This document shows, in pieces, positions 22,523 to 34,540 of a DNA stretch of 64,000 nt. The stretch lies in the NCBI GenBank assembly GCA_015680685.1, contig MNCI01034697.1:797537-861536 (forward strand), in the 5' to 3' direction. The notes below the pieces were generated by a model. That model was not told where the DNA came from. It did not search any database and saw nothing but the letters and a program-made list of their open reading frames with translations. Source of the DNA: Gnetum montanum. Lineage: Eukaryota; Streptophyta; Gnetopsida; Gnetales; Gnetaceae. The translations under genes were made by a program, and so were the position numbers. How positions within the stretch are numbered: the stretch's first letter is position 1; each line of letters opens with the position of its first letter.

Positions 22523-24600
22523 CTACAATCACACGAGGCCAATTGTTAGTAAGGTTATTTCCAAAGTTAGGTTATACCTTACTGCTTTCCTTAATGAAAA
22601 TTTTTTGTCTCCGTGTGAGATTAATTAAAATGTCCCTAAAAGATTATAATAGTGAGTACTCTTTGCTTAGGTGGTTTCCAAATCTAGTTTCCCGGTATAA
22701 CTAGTGGGATGAAATTTTTTTTGACACATTTATCCTTAATTCTATAACTAATTACCCTTGATAATGTCCTTCGGGTGATGAAAAATTTCAAAAAACATGA
22801 TGCGCTATTCGGCGTGTGCCCCTCCCCCACGACTAAGCTAAACACTCCAGGTTCAAGTAGGTTCAAACGGGATGAAAATCAGAGGACCAGCGAGCAAGTT
22901 ATGGATATGAAAGTAAGGGATGCGCAATCACAAGTCATAGAGAGAAATTTGAAAGACTTCCCCCACATGAATAGTTGAAAATGATGGTAAGTAGCGTAGG
23001 GGGTCACGTATATATATATTTGAGGGATGTGATATCGTGTACGTGATATCGTAGACGGGATATCGCATCCTATCGATGTTAAGGCACTATGGAATATACC
23101 AATTTTTTAATATTTTTCTAAAGTTAACGATGTAAACTAAGGACATGTGGACGAGTGTTAAAGGGTTTCAGGGTAATTTAACTAGTTTTGAAGGCACGAA
23201 TAATTATGATGGTGTGGAATTGATCCATAAGGACCTCGGGTGGTAAGGGAGAGAAAAAGGCTATGTGATGGTTCATAGGAACATTTGACTTGGAGGGATA
23301 GTAATAAGGGAAAGAACATTGTTGATCATATGTTGAGGGTAATAGATGGTGTGTGGAAGATGTGTTATGAGTGCAAATTACAAAAATTACGCAAGTGGAT
23401 ACTCCCCAAAGCATGTTCCAACCTTTAATGCCCTTGCGTAACCACACTTAAAAGTGTCCATGGGCACTAGAAGGGTTAAATGTAATCCACACTAGTTCCA
23501 CAAAACACACACATGTAAGTATCACCGGGATGGGGTAGAAATTCTACGCTACACAAGACATGAGCTACAATTATATGAACAGTGAGATGAGACGAGGTAT
23601 AGAAGGATTGTAGAGATTGGGACATGAGGTAACTAACCCAGGGCACAATGAATCTTGCGTGTAAAGCATGATTAATGTGTCATTAACCCATCGTTCCAAG
23701 ATCAGGACCAAGTCCATTCCTCTGATCAGTGACACCACATTGCTTCATCTCATGATGAGCGACTATGAGAGTATCAAAACAATAAGGCGCACGATCACTT
23801 GGCATTTTGTTCAAGGGAGAAGTGATTTTTGCTTTGTGACACTTTCTTTGTGTTTTTTTTCTTTCTTTTCTATTTTTTTATTGCTAAATCTAGATAAGCT
23901 ACCAACCTTCAAGCATGGGTGCATGTATTTCCAGTGGGACCCCCTAGAACAGCATTGGATTTTCAAGTACCTTTTAATTACTCTTACTCCCATTTTGCGT
24001 TAGATCTTCAAGGATCTTAGTACAACCACGTTGTGTAATAACTCTCACAGAAGTCACCAAAGAGAATCCGTAAGTCCCCTTGATGTCACACCCTAATTAT
24101 TCCCTCTTGATCCATCCCTCTTCATTATGGGTATAATGAACACAAATTTAATTTTAAGTTTTAAGAATGTTAAGAATATCATTGTACCCTCAAACAGAAC
24201 CTCTTATTTGTAGAATGGATGAGTGGTTGTAATGGGCTCACTGTCCAAATAATTGATCTCTCGAGACTTGATAAAATAGAACAAACCTCAACCAACAAGC
24301 CACATGAGTGTTTTATTCGTAGATGAGATTACTTATAAAAAAGATAAAAAGACAAAAAGATAGAGCAAGAAATTGAAAAATGAAAAACTAGAAAACAAAA
24401 AATTGTAAAATTAGAAAAAATGAAAAATATTTATTAATCCTACTTGTTATTAGAATGGGGGATATCCCCCATAACTAAACGGTTGAGCATGGTGAGGATT
24501 AATAAATGAAAGATGAGGATCCCTACATGTTGGAAATATTGAAACTTGGTCATACTTACCCCATTGGGGTTCACACACCTGATTATAGTCAGCATACTGG
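22523..24600 (-). other. Element F central non-coding region
   Basis: Two kilobases lie where protease and pol would be expected, but no domain is recognisable in any frame. It contains a GATATC palindrome trio (23028-23068), a T-rich tract on the plus strand (23850-23885) and a splice-donor-like GGGGTAAGTATG on the minus strand near 24560, close to the end of gag. Confidence 0.6.
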
Positions 24601-24622
24601 GGCAATTTGTAAGATGTGATTC

Positions 24623-26436
24623 CTAGGTAAAGAGTTGACCCACTATGAAACTTGAGACCGTAAGATGGTATGCAAGGATCGAAATGTTGCCCTCCATGGC
24701 TATATTCATTGGGCCATATATGGTTATCGGAGTGTTAATTGGTGGCCTTGACGAAGTGACATGAGGCGTTGGATTCAAGGAGAAGGGTGCACCATAGTGT
24801 TGGACTTGTACTGAGTTGGATAATGTAGTGGCCTTGGAACTATGTTGTTCCTTCCTACGGTTATGTCTGAAGAAGGGACACCTTTGATGTTGAGGAGATC
24901 TCTCACTGCTATTAGCAATAGTAGCATAAGTAACGTTCGTGGGTTGTTGCTGTGGTGCAGACACTTCAGGATTAGTTGGTGGCGATGTAGAAGCAGGGAA
25001 AGGATGAGAATGTTGAAATTTAGGAGAAGGGTAAGGTACACAAGGCAGTGGTTGTATTGAGGACATGGGTTGATAGTACTAATGAGAATAATAATGCGGT
25101 GAGATAGAGTATGTTGACCCAGTTGGGGAAACAGGATGTTGGACTAGATAAGCATTTGGATTCGGATGATACAAATGGTGTCTCCAGTTTAGGGATGACT
25201 TCCCCCATGACTGGGATTGTTGCCACTATGACTGAACACAGAATCTCTATAAGAACTCTGGGTGTAATGTGCTTCCCTAATGCTCATATAAATGTAACAA
25301 GATTGAGCATTGTCCCTTGGGGTGATTGTACAGGCAAATGTTGCATTCATACATATGATTGGCAGTTAAGCTCTTATCTTCCTTACCCCTTATTTTTGAT
25401 TGTCCAATGATAGTTTTTCTTACTTCTCAGGTTGTCAAAACTCTATCTCCAATAATATTGATATATTCTCCACACTTTTTATGCGTCCATTCCAACATCT
25501 TATTGATCTTTGCCTTGACTTCCTATAATGATTTTTGTATTGGAAAAGATGGTTCTTCCTCCTTAAGATAGGTTGATTTCTCCTTTTTGTGATTATGGCC
25601 CTCTGTTAAGTTGAGATTTTGGTCCCGTTGATTTTTTTTAACACTCTCCCATCTAGCCATTTCTCCTTCTTCTTTTGCTACCCGCTTAATAAGCTCTTGG
25701 AATTGATGGGTTTGTAGTTTGTATAGTTGACCTTGCGCATACATCCCTAGGGTTTCTCTTGTTTCATCATGAAGCCCATTAATGATATGGTAAATTAGCC
25801 TCTCCTCGGAGAACTCTTGACCTAGATAGTTGTTTAATAGTGCATAATATCTTTCTAAGGCCATGTCCAAGGGTTCATGTTGTTCTTGTTTCCACTCTTG
25901 GATTTGTTTCCTCAAGGCCGACACTCTTGCGTAGGTTTGATATCTTCCATTAAAGAGTTATACCATTGTTGGCCAACGTCGTATTGAATTTGGTTTTAAC
26001 GATCTATACCATAGTTTTGCTTGGCCAACGAGTGTCATAGGAAAGAGATTGAGTTTTTACCAACCGTTATCAATGTTGTTCCATGCACAAGCATCGTAGA
26101 AGGCTTGTAAATGTTGTTGCGGATCTAAGTCATAGCCTCCTAAAAAATTGGAAAAGTTGTTTAAATCAAGCCTGGGTAGGAGGCTCCCTTTATGATGCCT
26201 ACAGAAGATTCGAATAGCCTCTTGTATTTCAATTAGACTTGTAGTGGCCAGTGGGGGTTCATCGTCATCGAGTAAGTTATGCTTTTGTGCGTTGGGATGA
26301 TGCTACCTTTATTTATGTTTATAAGAAATCCCACCTCGGGTTGCATACTCCAATCTTCATTGTCATATAATTCGTTGGTTCTCCAATGAATTGCCTTACT
26401 AGATGTGGCATTATCATAGTCTTGTAGGAGAGGCAT
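24623..26436 (-). pseudogene. gag: Element F gag
   Basis: The likely Met is at 26436. The capsid core is open from 25924 to 25523: LRKQIQEWKQEQHEPLDMAL, EERLIYHIINGLHDETRETL, KRVAKEEGEMARWE. It is homologous to E gag and typical of Retrotrans_gag. A CNICLYNHPKGQC stretch near 25330 may be a zinc-binding segment. A proline- and serine-rich C-terminal part is open at 25066-24623. Stops separate the three parts. Since F lacks pol, gag would be its only contribution to particle formation. Confidence 0.75.
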
Positions 26437-26558
26437 GGTTGTGCAATTGTGTGTGAATTTTTATGTGACTTTTTGTAATTATTTCTTCCTAAAAGATATA
26501 TCATTAATTCCTATACAGTGACCTTGTATGATATAACTAATCTAGATAGCTAGCACCA

Positions 26559-26576
26559 TCCCCGACAATGACACCA
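26559..26576 (-). other. Primer binding site of element F
   Basis: The minus strand reads TGGTGTCATTGTCGGGGA, 1 nt from the LTR. It is a diverged tRNA-Asp-type site. Confidence 0.75.
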
Positions 26577-26577
26577 A

Positions 26578-27423
26578 TGATGAGTGATGAGGTACCCCTA
26601 CACTCAACCATACGAATACGAGCGTTTCACACATGATCCGATCAAACTCCGCAGACGATCTAGTTATGGTATCTAGACGGTTACTCGTAGATCACAATTT
26701 GTTTTCTTCCCACTTGGACTAGTACTAGCTTTGTCACCTATGGTTTAGTCCAGAGTGAGGTGAATGATGTGTTCCTAACTAATGCTACTCCTAGGTATGA
26801 TGGTAAATAATGTCAACTAAGCTAGGGGAGAGACTGGGAGACAATCTAAACTAGTCTAAATGTGATGATCATTCATTCCTTAATCATCCATACACATCTT
26901 GGACCTTATGCACGACTACCACTAGGATTACCAAGCGTATGGCCTAGGTACACTACTGGGTTACCAAGTAGTTACACTTAAATGCTCGTGATTAAGTTGT
27001 ACTAATTCCGCGTTACTAGGAGATAAGGATAAAGAGATATTAACTAAGAAAGAAATAAATAATGATAACAATTAATTAATTAAGTTAAGTGGATGCTGCA
27101 ATGATGAAGTAATCTTGATCTTTATTGCCAGTCATGTGTGTGTCCAAGTACATCACACTCGAATAAGGATTCCATACAATTACAATCATCACACTACAGG
27201 CATGCACTAGGAGAAAAGGGTTGAGAGGAAAACTACTAAAAACTAAAAACTTAAAAACTCCAAAAACTGCCTAGCAGATTTGCCTACCTCTTATTTATAG
27301 ATGAGGAGACAGGTTGTGATATCGCGTATGTGATATCGCATCTAGGCTATGATAGCGCATACATGATATCGTGTACGCGATATCATGGGTATGATATCGT
27401 AGCCAACAATTCATGACTCATCA
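26578..27423 (-). repeat. 5' LTR of element F
   Basis: 846 bp. On the plus strand it runs TGATGAGTG to CTCATCA. It contains the GATATC cluster and a TATA box at 27292-27299. Confidence 0.9.
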
Positions 27424-27428
27424 ACAAT
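27424..27428. other. Target site duplication of element F (right)
   Basis: ACAAT, as at 18690-18694. E sequence resumes after it. Confidence 0.9.
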
Positions 27429-28480
27429 CCTAGGCAATTCCACCAGCAACAAACCTACTATCTAGGTAGAGCTCCACCACAATTGTATGAGTAGTACTAG
27501 TGGTGGAAGCATCCATAGTCATGGAGGATGCCACCACCAAGGTAGTAGTGACATTATAGGTAACCAAATTCATATGGATACTATATTTAGCAACCCATTT
27601 CTCCATGTGACTCTTGTAGTCACACCACCTTCCAACATTACTACTATCCTCTAGAGTATTACATAACTCATTCTCCATCTACTAGAGGGGAAACACCATA
27701 TCCATATTACCCTCCTCATGATTTTGCCTACGTCCCTTCATCCTCAACCTACTTACTACCTGCTTCATCAATGCAGGGAGAAATTCTACCTCAACCATAA
27801 AAACACAACACAACAAGGGTTGTTAACTTATAGTTGGCTCCTTAGCTAAGTGGTTTGAAAACTAGATCATGAAAATGAAATTTTCAATGAACCAACAGCC
27901 CAACTAAACCCTTACATACACCAACAACTAGTGACCTTGTTTTTCCATTACCCTCTACATCTAATCCATTCAAGTCCCCTTCAAACGAAAAACCTCCGAA
28001 AGTGTATACCATCATTTTAACACATGTAATAATCAATTAGATAAGGATGGTCACCTTCCCATGAAACTATCTGATCTTGAAGTCTACTTATTTACCTTCA
28101 AATCATTGAAAATAATCCTTACAAGGCTCTTCTTAATTTAGGTTTTAGTGTTAATTTGATTTCCCATGAGATGTATAAAGATTGTAACCTACCTCCACTC
28201 AAGAAGAGAAACATTCATCTTGAGTTGGTTGATCAATCCATCACTGTTTCCTTGGGACTGATGGAGGACATTATGAACACTATTTTTGGGTGGTCCTACC
28301 CAACTAATTTCCTAGTGATCTGAGTGGACAATTGCAAGGAAGACTTCCTAATCATCATGGGAAGGACTTCATTGAGCACTATTGATGTACAATTAGGGAT
28401 TCGAGATCTTTCCTTTGAAATATCTAAAGAAAATGCATTTGGAAAGATCAAGAAGAAGAAAGTTCCATCCATTACATACA
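27429..28480 (+). pseudogene. pro: Element E gag-protease linker and protease
   Basis: The linker (27429-28090) is degenerate. The protease follows: LNLGFSVNLISHEMYKD at about 28130-28180, then a 'LELVDQSITVSLGLMEDI' block, and KEDFLIIMGRTSLSTIDV near 28340-28390. In Athila elements the active site reads DLG. Here the catalytic Asp is Asn, so the enzyme would be dead even without the stop near 28320. The domain order and wording of the blocks fit Athila protease. Confidence 0.75.
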
Positions 28481-28799
28481 ATGATACAAGGTGCAATTGT
28501 GTGTTGAAACTATGGATCATTAACAATGTATCTATCAAAGCATGCAGTCAATGTGCTGATATATCTAAAATTCAAAAGTGCTTATATGCAGCAACCACAA
28601 AGTAGAAGGGCACCCAATGGTTGACAGCTGATCTTGGAAGCAGCACACTTTACATGGAACTTGCGAAGAGCCTAACATGTGCCTATGTAAATGCATGGAT
28701 GAACTGAAACAAGTTTATCACCAACTCTCCATTGATGAAATTGATGAGATTAATTGGGAAGAGTTGGAAATTCCTGAAAATTTTAAAAAAGAACCCCTT

Positions 28800-29845
28800 T
28801 AGTTGAAAACTCTACCTACTGACATAGAATATGCATTCTTGAAAAATGAAAAGATGGTAATAATCAATGCAAATATTTCTCCTAAACAAAAAGAGATGCT
28901 GCTAAATGTTATCAACAAATGGTTAATATCCTTTGCTTGGTCATATCCTGAACTCATAGGGATTAATTTTAGGATATGTCAACATCATATCTACATTAAT
29001 CTAACCTTGAAGCCAAGGATACAACCATAGCAATGATAGAATCCTAGATTGATACAAATCATCAAAGAGGAAATTAAATGACTCCTCAAGGTAAGATCTA
29101 TCTATCCCATTATGGATAGTGAGTGGGTTAGCCCACTTGTAATTGTGCCAAAGAAAGGTGACAAGTCATGGTTCTACATTGACTTTTGGCTATTGAATAT
29201 GACAACATTCAAAGATTACTTTCCATTGTCATTTGTGGACCATTTTTTGGACACCATTTCTGGGCAGTTCTATTATAGTTTTCTAGATGGTTACAATGGC
29301 TATAACCAAATCTATATTTTGCCAAAGAATTAGGCCAAACCACATTCACAAGTCCTTGGGGAACTTTTGCATATCAAAAGATGCCATTTGGCCTACAGAA
29401 TGCCCTTGCCACATTCCAAATGCTAATCTTGAGTATTTTAAGTAGTATATTGGTAGCGAGGTTGAAGTCTTCATGGATGACTTCTCCACCTATGGGGCTA
29501 TATTTAAGCAAGCCTTGGACAATCTTGAGTAAGTATTCAAAAGATGCATGGAGACCAATCTTCAACTCAATTGGCAAAAGAGCCATTTGATGATCCAAGA
29601 GGACATTATGTTGGGGCACAAAATTTCACAAGCAGGAATTGAGATTGATCATGAAAAGATTAGGGTCATCGAAGGAATTACCCATCAACCAAAAACCATA
29701 AAAGATTTCCAATCATTCCTTGGACACACTGGCTACTATCAATGGTTCATAGAGAATTTCTCTAACATCACAAAATCGTTGGTTGAGCTAACAAAGAAAG
29801 ATGTTCCATTTTTTTGGACAAAGGAATGTAAAAATGAATTCCAAT
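28800..29845 (+). pseudogene. pol: Element E reverse transcriptase
   Basis: The region upstream of RT proper (28803-29030) has ISFAWSYPEL and the ICQHHIYINLTLKPRIQP block. RT motifs follow: WVSPLVIVPKKGD, IDFWLLNMTT (normally DFRKLN), FLDGYNGYNQI, KRCHLAYRM in a shifted frame (normally MPFGL), and VFMDDFS, which contains the catalytic MDD. The thumb/connection region ends with SFLGHTGYYQWFIENFS. At least two frameshifts and three stops are present, so it is inactive. Confidence 0.85.
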
Positions 29846-30290
29846 AGCTAAAGAAGAAACTTGTAAAAACTCCAATTCTATAGGCATCAAACTAGTTTAG
29901 GCCATTTCACATCATGACAAATGCATCAAATTATGCCTTGAGGGCTATGCTTATGTAGTTGAACAACAAGAAACATCCATATTACATCTACCACATAAGC
30001 CAAAGAATTGTGGATGCATAGCTAAACTACACCATCATAGAAAAGGAACTGATGATAGTGGTGTTTGCTTTGGAAAAGTTTAGGCACTATGTGCTTGGGT
30101 ACAAAGTGTTTGTATACACAAATCACAGTGCAAGTCACTTTCTAATGAATAAGCCAACGATAAGCCCTTGTGTCATATGGTGGCTGGTGATCTTGTAAAA
30201 GTTTAATCTTACAATGGTAGATCAAAAGGGAACTGAGAATGTGGTCACTAACCACTTATCTTGATTGAGATGGGACAACAACAAGGAGGA
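29846..30290 (+). pseudogene. pol: Element E RNase H
   Basis: Blocks matching Gypsy RNase H are present: MTNASNYALRAML (the catalytic Asp of the usual TDAS/CDAS is Asn), TIIEKELMIVVFALEKFRHY, and VYTNHSASHFLM (usually YTDHAAL). The reading continues into the 'NVVTNHLS' connection. It has many stops and two catalytic acid positions lost. Confidence 0.75.
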
Positions 30291-30479
30291 AAGCCCACTA
30301 TCTGATTAGTTTTCTGATGAACTCCTCTTTGTCAAGGCTATAACTAACCAATTTCCCATTGAGCCTAAATGGTATAATGACATTCTCACCTATCTTCTTA
30401 CTCAAGGGATGCCACAAGGGCTAGATTGTAGAAAGAAACATTAATTTCTTCACCAAGTAAAATGCTTCATGGAGATCAA

Positions 30480-31620
30480 CGAGCACCTCTATGAGGTGTG
30501 TGCCAATGGCTTGGTTCATTGGTGTGTTCTTGACGTTGATCAACTACACATTCTCCAGGATGCTCATGAGGGTCCTTTTGGAGGCAACTTTGCAGGGAAA
30601 CACATAGCCATCAAGATCTTGATGGTAGGACATTACTAGCCAACACTTTTCAAGGATTCTCACCAATTTATCGACTCTTGTGAGTATTGCCAATGTGATG
30701 GTGGAATGACTGCATGAATGGAGGAGCCTCAATAGTGGATTCAACCACTAGAACCCTTAAAATTATGAGGCATTAACTTCATGGGTTCCATCATGCCCAT
30801 GTGAAATGGAAAGGTGTACATCATAGTCACTTTTGACTATTGTATGCAATGAGAAAAAGTAGCAGTTGTCACCAACTATGCATCTACTATTACTACTCAG
30901 TTTGTACAAAAAAATGTTGTAAACAAGTTTGGTATGCCACATGTATTAATTTATGATAATGGAACCCACTTTATAAGCACTATCTTTCAAAAGCTCATGT
31001 AATACTTGGGGGTTGAGCATAAATTAACAGCACCTTATCATCCCTAAGCCAACAATCAAGCTAAGGTTACAAATAAGGAAATCACTAGGATCTTAACTAG
31101 AATAGTTAGCAGATATAGGAGGAACTAGAGCACGAAAATCAATGATGCCCTTTAGGCTTACCCTCCACTTGGAAGCTCCCTATAGGCAACTCTTCCTATG
31201 AGCTAGTGTACAAAAAATTTCCAACTCTTCCTATTTAATCTAAGCTCTATACACTTTCAACAGCTTGTGAACTTGACCTTGACTTAAAATCTAGCATAGA
31301 AAGAAATATTAATAAATCTCAACCTTCTAGATAAAAATTGATTGGTGACCCTATCATCTATTGAGTTGTATAAGTCATTCAACAAAAATTGATATGATCC
31401 TAAAATTTGGAAAGTCAAATTTTAACCAGGAGATAAGATCCTCTACTAGAACCCCACACAAGTGCCATAACAAACCAAGTTCCAAACACTGTGCGAAGGT
31501 CCTTATATTATTTTTGAAACTTTTCCTTCTAGGGCCATGATCATCTACAAACCTAAGAGCCAAGATAAGAAACAATTAGTCAACATGCAACAAATCAAAC
31601 CTTCCCACGAGCCTAAGCAA
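30480..31620 (+). pseudogene. pol: Element E integrase
   Basis: The N-terminal zinc-binding segment is recognisable (HEGPFGGNFAGKH...CEYCQCDGG, about 30565-30710). The core has INFMGSI (Asp lost; usually DFMGP), IYDNGTHFIS near 30950 with the second Asp, and PYHPXANNQAKVTNKEI near 31035, where the Glu of the DDE triad is Lys. The C-terminal part reads WKVKF and GDKILY. The catalytic triad is broken in two places and stops are frequent. The end is placed where G-type elements also lose coding signal. Confidence 0.8.
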
Positions 31621-33651
31621 GCTAGTGCAACAAACATCTCATTGGATGGACAACCATGCTCAATCTTTTGAATCTCCTCCTTTCAACTTTGTCATGGGGG
31701 AGATGGCCATCCATGCTAATCATATAAGTGGCTCCTCAATTTTTCATCTTTTTGTTTTACACATTTTTTTTACACCTTATTATTTTTACAACTTTTTATT
31801 TTACGCCTTCTTTATCTTACACCTTTTTGTTTTTACTTTATTAATTTTTACCAATATTTGTTTTACAAAATCATTAATATGTGTTTTTTTAATATTTTAT
31901 AATTTATTATATATTTTTCTTTATTTTGATGTGATTTTCTTATTATGTTCCAATAATAACATGCCTTATTGCCAATTGGGTATAGTGCAGTTTGCTTCAT
32001 GTGGGCATGTGTTATCTAGTTATTTTTTTTTTTTTTTGGTGTCTAAATTCTAGCTTTGAATTTTGTTACTGATAACTAAGACATGGTTTCTTTTTCATGA
32101 ATTAGGCAGTGAGTCCATTTCATCCACCCATTTATATACTCTATGATGTTTTTGGTTCTAGAACTGTGAGGTCCATTTTCATCAATAAAACTTTAACAAA
32201 CTTATGACCTTGGTAGTTTTTGGACTTGGAAAAGAGTTAAACATTTGAACAGGGTGTGACTTCAAGGGAACTGAATACTCTTTGTACTCTTCTACTTACT
32301 TGGGTGCATGGGTGTTTTCATGGATTTCTTACCATTGCATGTAGGATAATAACAAGAAGTTAAATAAGTCTTTGCATGGTGTGGTTTTCATTTTAAAAAA
32401 TGATGGGAAATCAAAGCACACCACTTAGATAAAATAAATGAACTACAAGCACTAGTTATGGGACTAGAAAAACATGTTACCTATGCCTAAAGGTCTGCTC
32501 TAACTAAGGATCTTTCTCACTTCCTATTTCTCTTTTCTTCTTAAATAAGAAATGATGGTTGTTTTGTGGGAGCACTCTTGTGTCTCAAGGGGATAAACTA
32601 GTCTTAGAGTGGTAATGTGAAGTCATTGAACATGGTTGATTTTGGTCTGGACTAGGAATGGATTTTATTAGGTTATTTAACCACAAAATTCACAAAGGAC
32701 TTTATGTGACCTTAATCAAGAACTCCATTCCACTTCCTCTTTCTCATCCATCTATGCTTTCCATGCCTCACCTCACTATCGGTGTTCATTTCCTTGTTTG
32801 ATGTCTTGGTTTGATGTGTTAAAATCCTTAGGTAGTTTCTTTTGGGTTTCTGTACTTAACTTTCTAGGACCATTAATCACCCATGGGACCCGTGGACTCC
32901 TTATTTTGAGGATATGCAAGGGCAACATAGGGCATGTGTCTGCTTTGGGGAGGATCCACTTACATACCTTTTGGTTGGGTTAGGTAAGTTTTTTATTCTT
33001 AGGAAATCTCACAATTAAAGCCTTTTGCATGCTCCATCAATGACATTCAATTGCCGATTCACAATGCTTTTCTATGAAATCCTCCTTTTTTGTTGTTGTG
33101 AATTCTTTAATCCTCTTCAAGCATTTCATTACATTTAGGCTTCTTAGAATTTAATAATGTACTACTTATCCATTTTATCCTATTTTTTAATCTTCTTGCT
33201 AATGCTATTAAAAGAATCATTTCACCATAATCACAACCTAGCCAAGTGTAACTACCAACAAGACAAGGTATCTAAAAGCTATAAGTTACACATTGCACAC
33301 TAATTCATGATTTTGTTTTGATTGTAGTGGAAGCCTAGACTGAAGGTGGAATTGTCTTCACCAAGGAATCAACAAAACCACCATGTGATGAGACCCCTTC
33401 ATGAACATTGAATCTTCTTCCTCATTCTTCAATTGCCAGAGGAGTTGGATGTTAGTTTTGGCTAGGGAGTTCAATTCTATTGTCATGAACACCTAATTTT
33501 GTAAAAGATTGTAAATTCGTACACTTGGGCACTTAGAATCTATTTATTCCATTTGAGTTAGTTTGTATGTCAATTTATAACCCCATACCTTCCAAATATT
33601 TTATAAGAGACTTATTCCTTCCTTTGTTTACTTGAGGATGAGTTTTCATTT
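31621..33651 (+). other. Element E 3' non-coding region, extra ORF deleted
   Basis: This is T-rich sequence comparable to G 40446-42470. At 33317-33327 there is a splice acceptor (TTTTGATTGTAG) like the one before the extra ORF of F. After about 70 bp the sequence jumps to the part that follows the extra ORF in G (near 45270), so E has lost that ORF. No gene remains. Confidence 0.65.
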
Positions 33652-33664
33652 AGTTGTGGGGGTA
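33652..33664 (+). other. Polypurine tract of element E
   Basis: AGTTGTGGGGGTA directly before the 3' LTR. Confidence 0.85.
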
Positions 33665-34535
33665 TGATGAACTATATTTTATCTAGCTCTGATATCAAAG
33701 CCCTCATATCAGATACCCGATATCGAGGCCCAAAGGCAATGTTAGATATCTAATGTCGCAAGATGTATGCCGATATATAAATATAGCACTTGGGTGCATG
33801 GTTTGGACATAGGTTTTTTCATAGCATTGCAAAGCTCTTGCAATTTCTCTTCCTCAAAGCTAGAATATTTTCCCAAGTGCCCATAGTAGGAGTCATTGAG
33901 TGTACAAATCTTTATTCAAGCACTATTCTACCTGAGCATAGCAGTATGTGCGGCAATAAAGATGAGCTTTCTAATAAACCTTGTAGCACTTTGTCTAGAT
34001 TAAATATTTTATTTATGCATTTAATGTTTTATGTAATTTTATTTAATGCTTTCAAGTAATTAAGTTAAATTAAGCTAAGTTAGCTAGGCTAAATAGTAAT
34101 TAATTAAGCACATAAGTATGACTATTTCGAGCATGTGCATGATGCTTGGTAATCCTAGTAATGCTTAACATTTGGTAACCCAACAACATTATACATGTTT
34201 AGGACGTGTACAGAAAGTGGGATCCAATACTTATGTTAGGATTACTTAGAGATTAATTAATTAGATTAAATTAGCCATTAAAAATTACTTCATTCCTTTA
34301 TTTTAAACATCAAAAACATAAAACATAAAAAATGATAAAAATAAGATGCCTCAGTTGTAGTTAACCATACCCTTGCATTTCACAAGTGTAACTAGGAAGA
34401 CAATGATTGTAATGATTAGACTTCACTTCCTATAACTAGTATACTTGAAGACTTAAGGTCAATGGAATTTGACCAAAACACGTGTGAATGCTTGTGATTC
34501 ATATGGTTAAGCATAGGGGTTTTTGTCACTCATCA
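33665..34535 (+). repeat. 3' LTR of element E
   Basis: 871 bp, a pair with 15706-16567. A TATA box (TATATAAATA) is at 33774-33783. It is followed by GGGAT. Confidence 0.9.
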
Positions 34536-34540
34536 GGGAT
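34536..34540. other. Target site duplication of element E (right)
   Basis: GGGAT, as at 15701-15705. Element C resumes. Confidence 0.9.

Larger units (their letters stand above)
18695..27423 (-). mobile_element. Element F: non-autonomous Athila-like element nested in E
   Basis: The minus-strand element has LTRs at 18695-19526 (3') and 26578-27423 (5') and a target duplication ACAAT. Next to the right LTR are a tRNA-Asp-type primer site and gag. Next to the left LTR is a TTGTGGGGGTA polypurine tract. Between them are gag, about 2 kb without coding signal, and an extra ORF with a transposon-type domain and a coiled coil. I found no protease, RT, RNase H or integrase. It must therefore have moved with enzymes from another Athila-like element. 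Confidence 0.9.
15706..34535 (+). mobile_element. Element E: Athila-like LTR retrotransposon, contains element F
   Basis: The 18.8-kb plus-strand span includes 8.7 kb of nested element F, leaving about 10.1 kb of E. The LTR pair (862 and 871 bp) starts TGATGAACT and ends ACTCATCA. A tRNA-Asp-type primer site follows the 5' LTR. Gag, protease, RT, RNase H and integrase follow in Gypsy order. A long non-coding 3' region and a G-rich polypurine tract precede the 3' LTR. RT motifs (FLDGYNGYNQI, VFMDDFS) and the 'LGHKISQAGIEID' block place it in the Athila group. Every domain has stops or frameshifts. The GGGAT duplication is intact. Confidence 0.92.

Noticed and set aside
27430-27678. 82-residue minus-strand reading in E after element F
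   Set aside because: It is opposite the gag-protease linker and has no recognisable domain.
31741-32060. 142-residue hydrophobic reading at 31625-32053 as an env-like membrane protein of E
   Set aside because: It is a T-rich low-complexity stretch giving Phe-rich peptide; G has the same region without an open frame.
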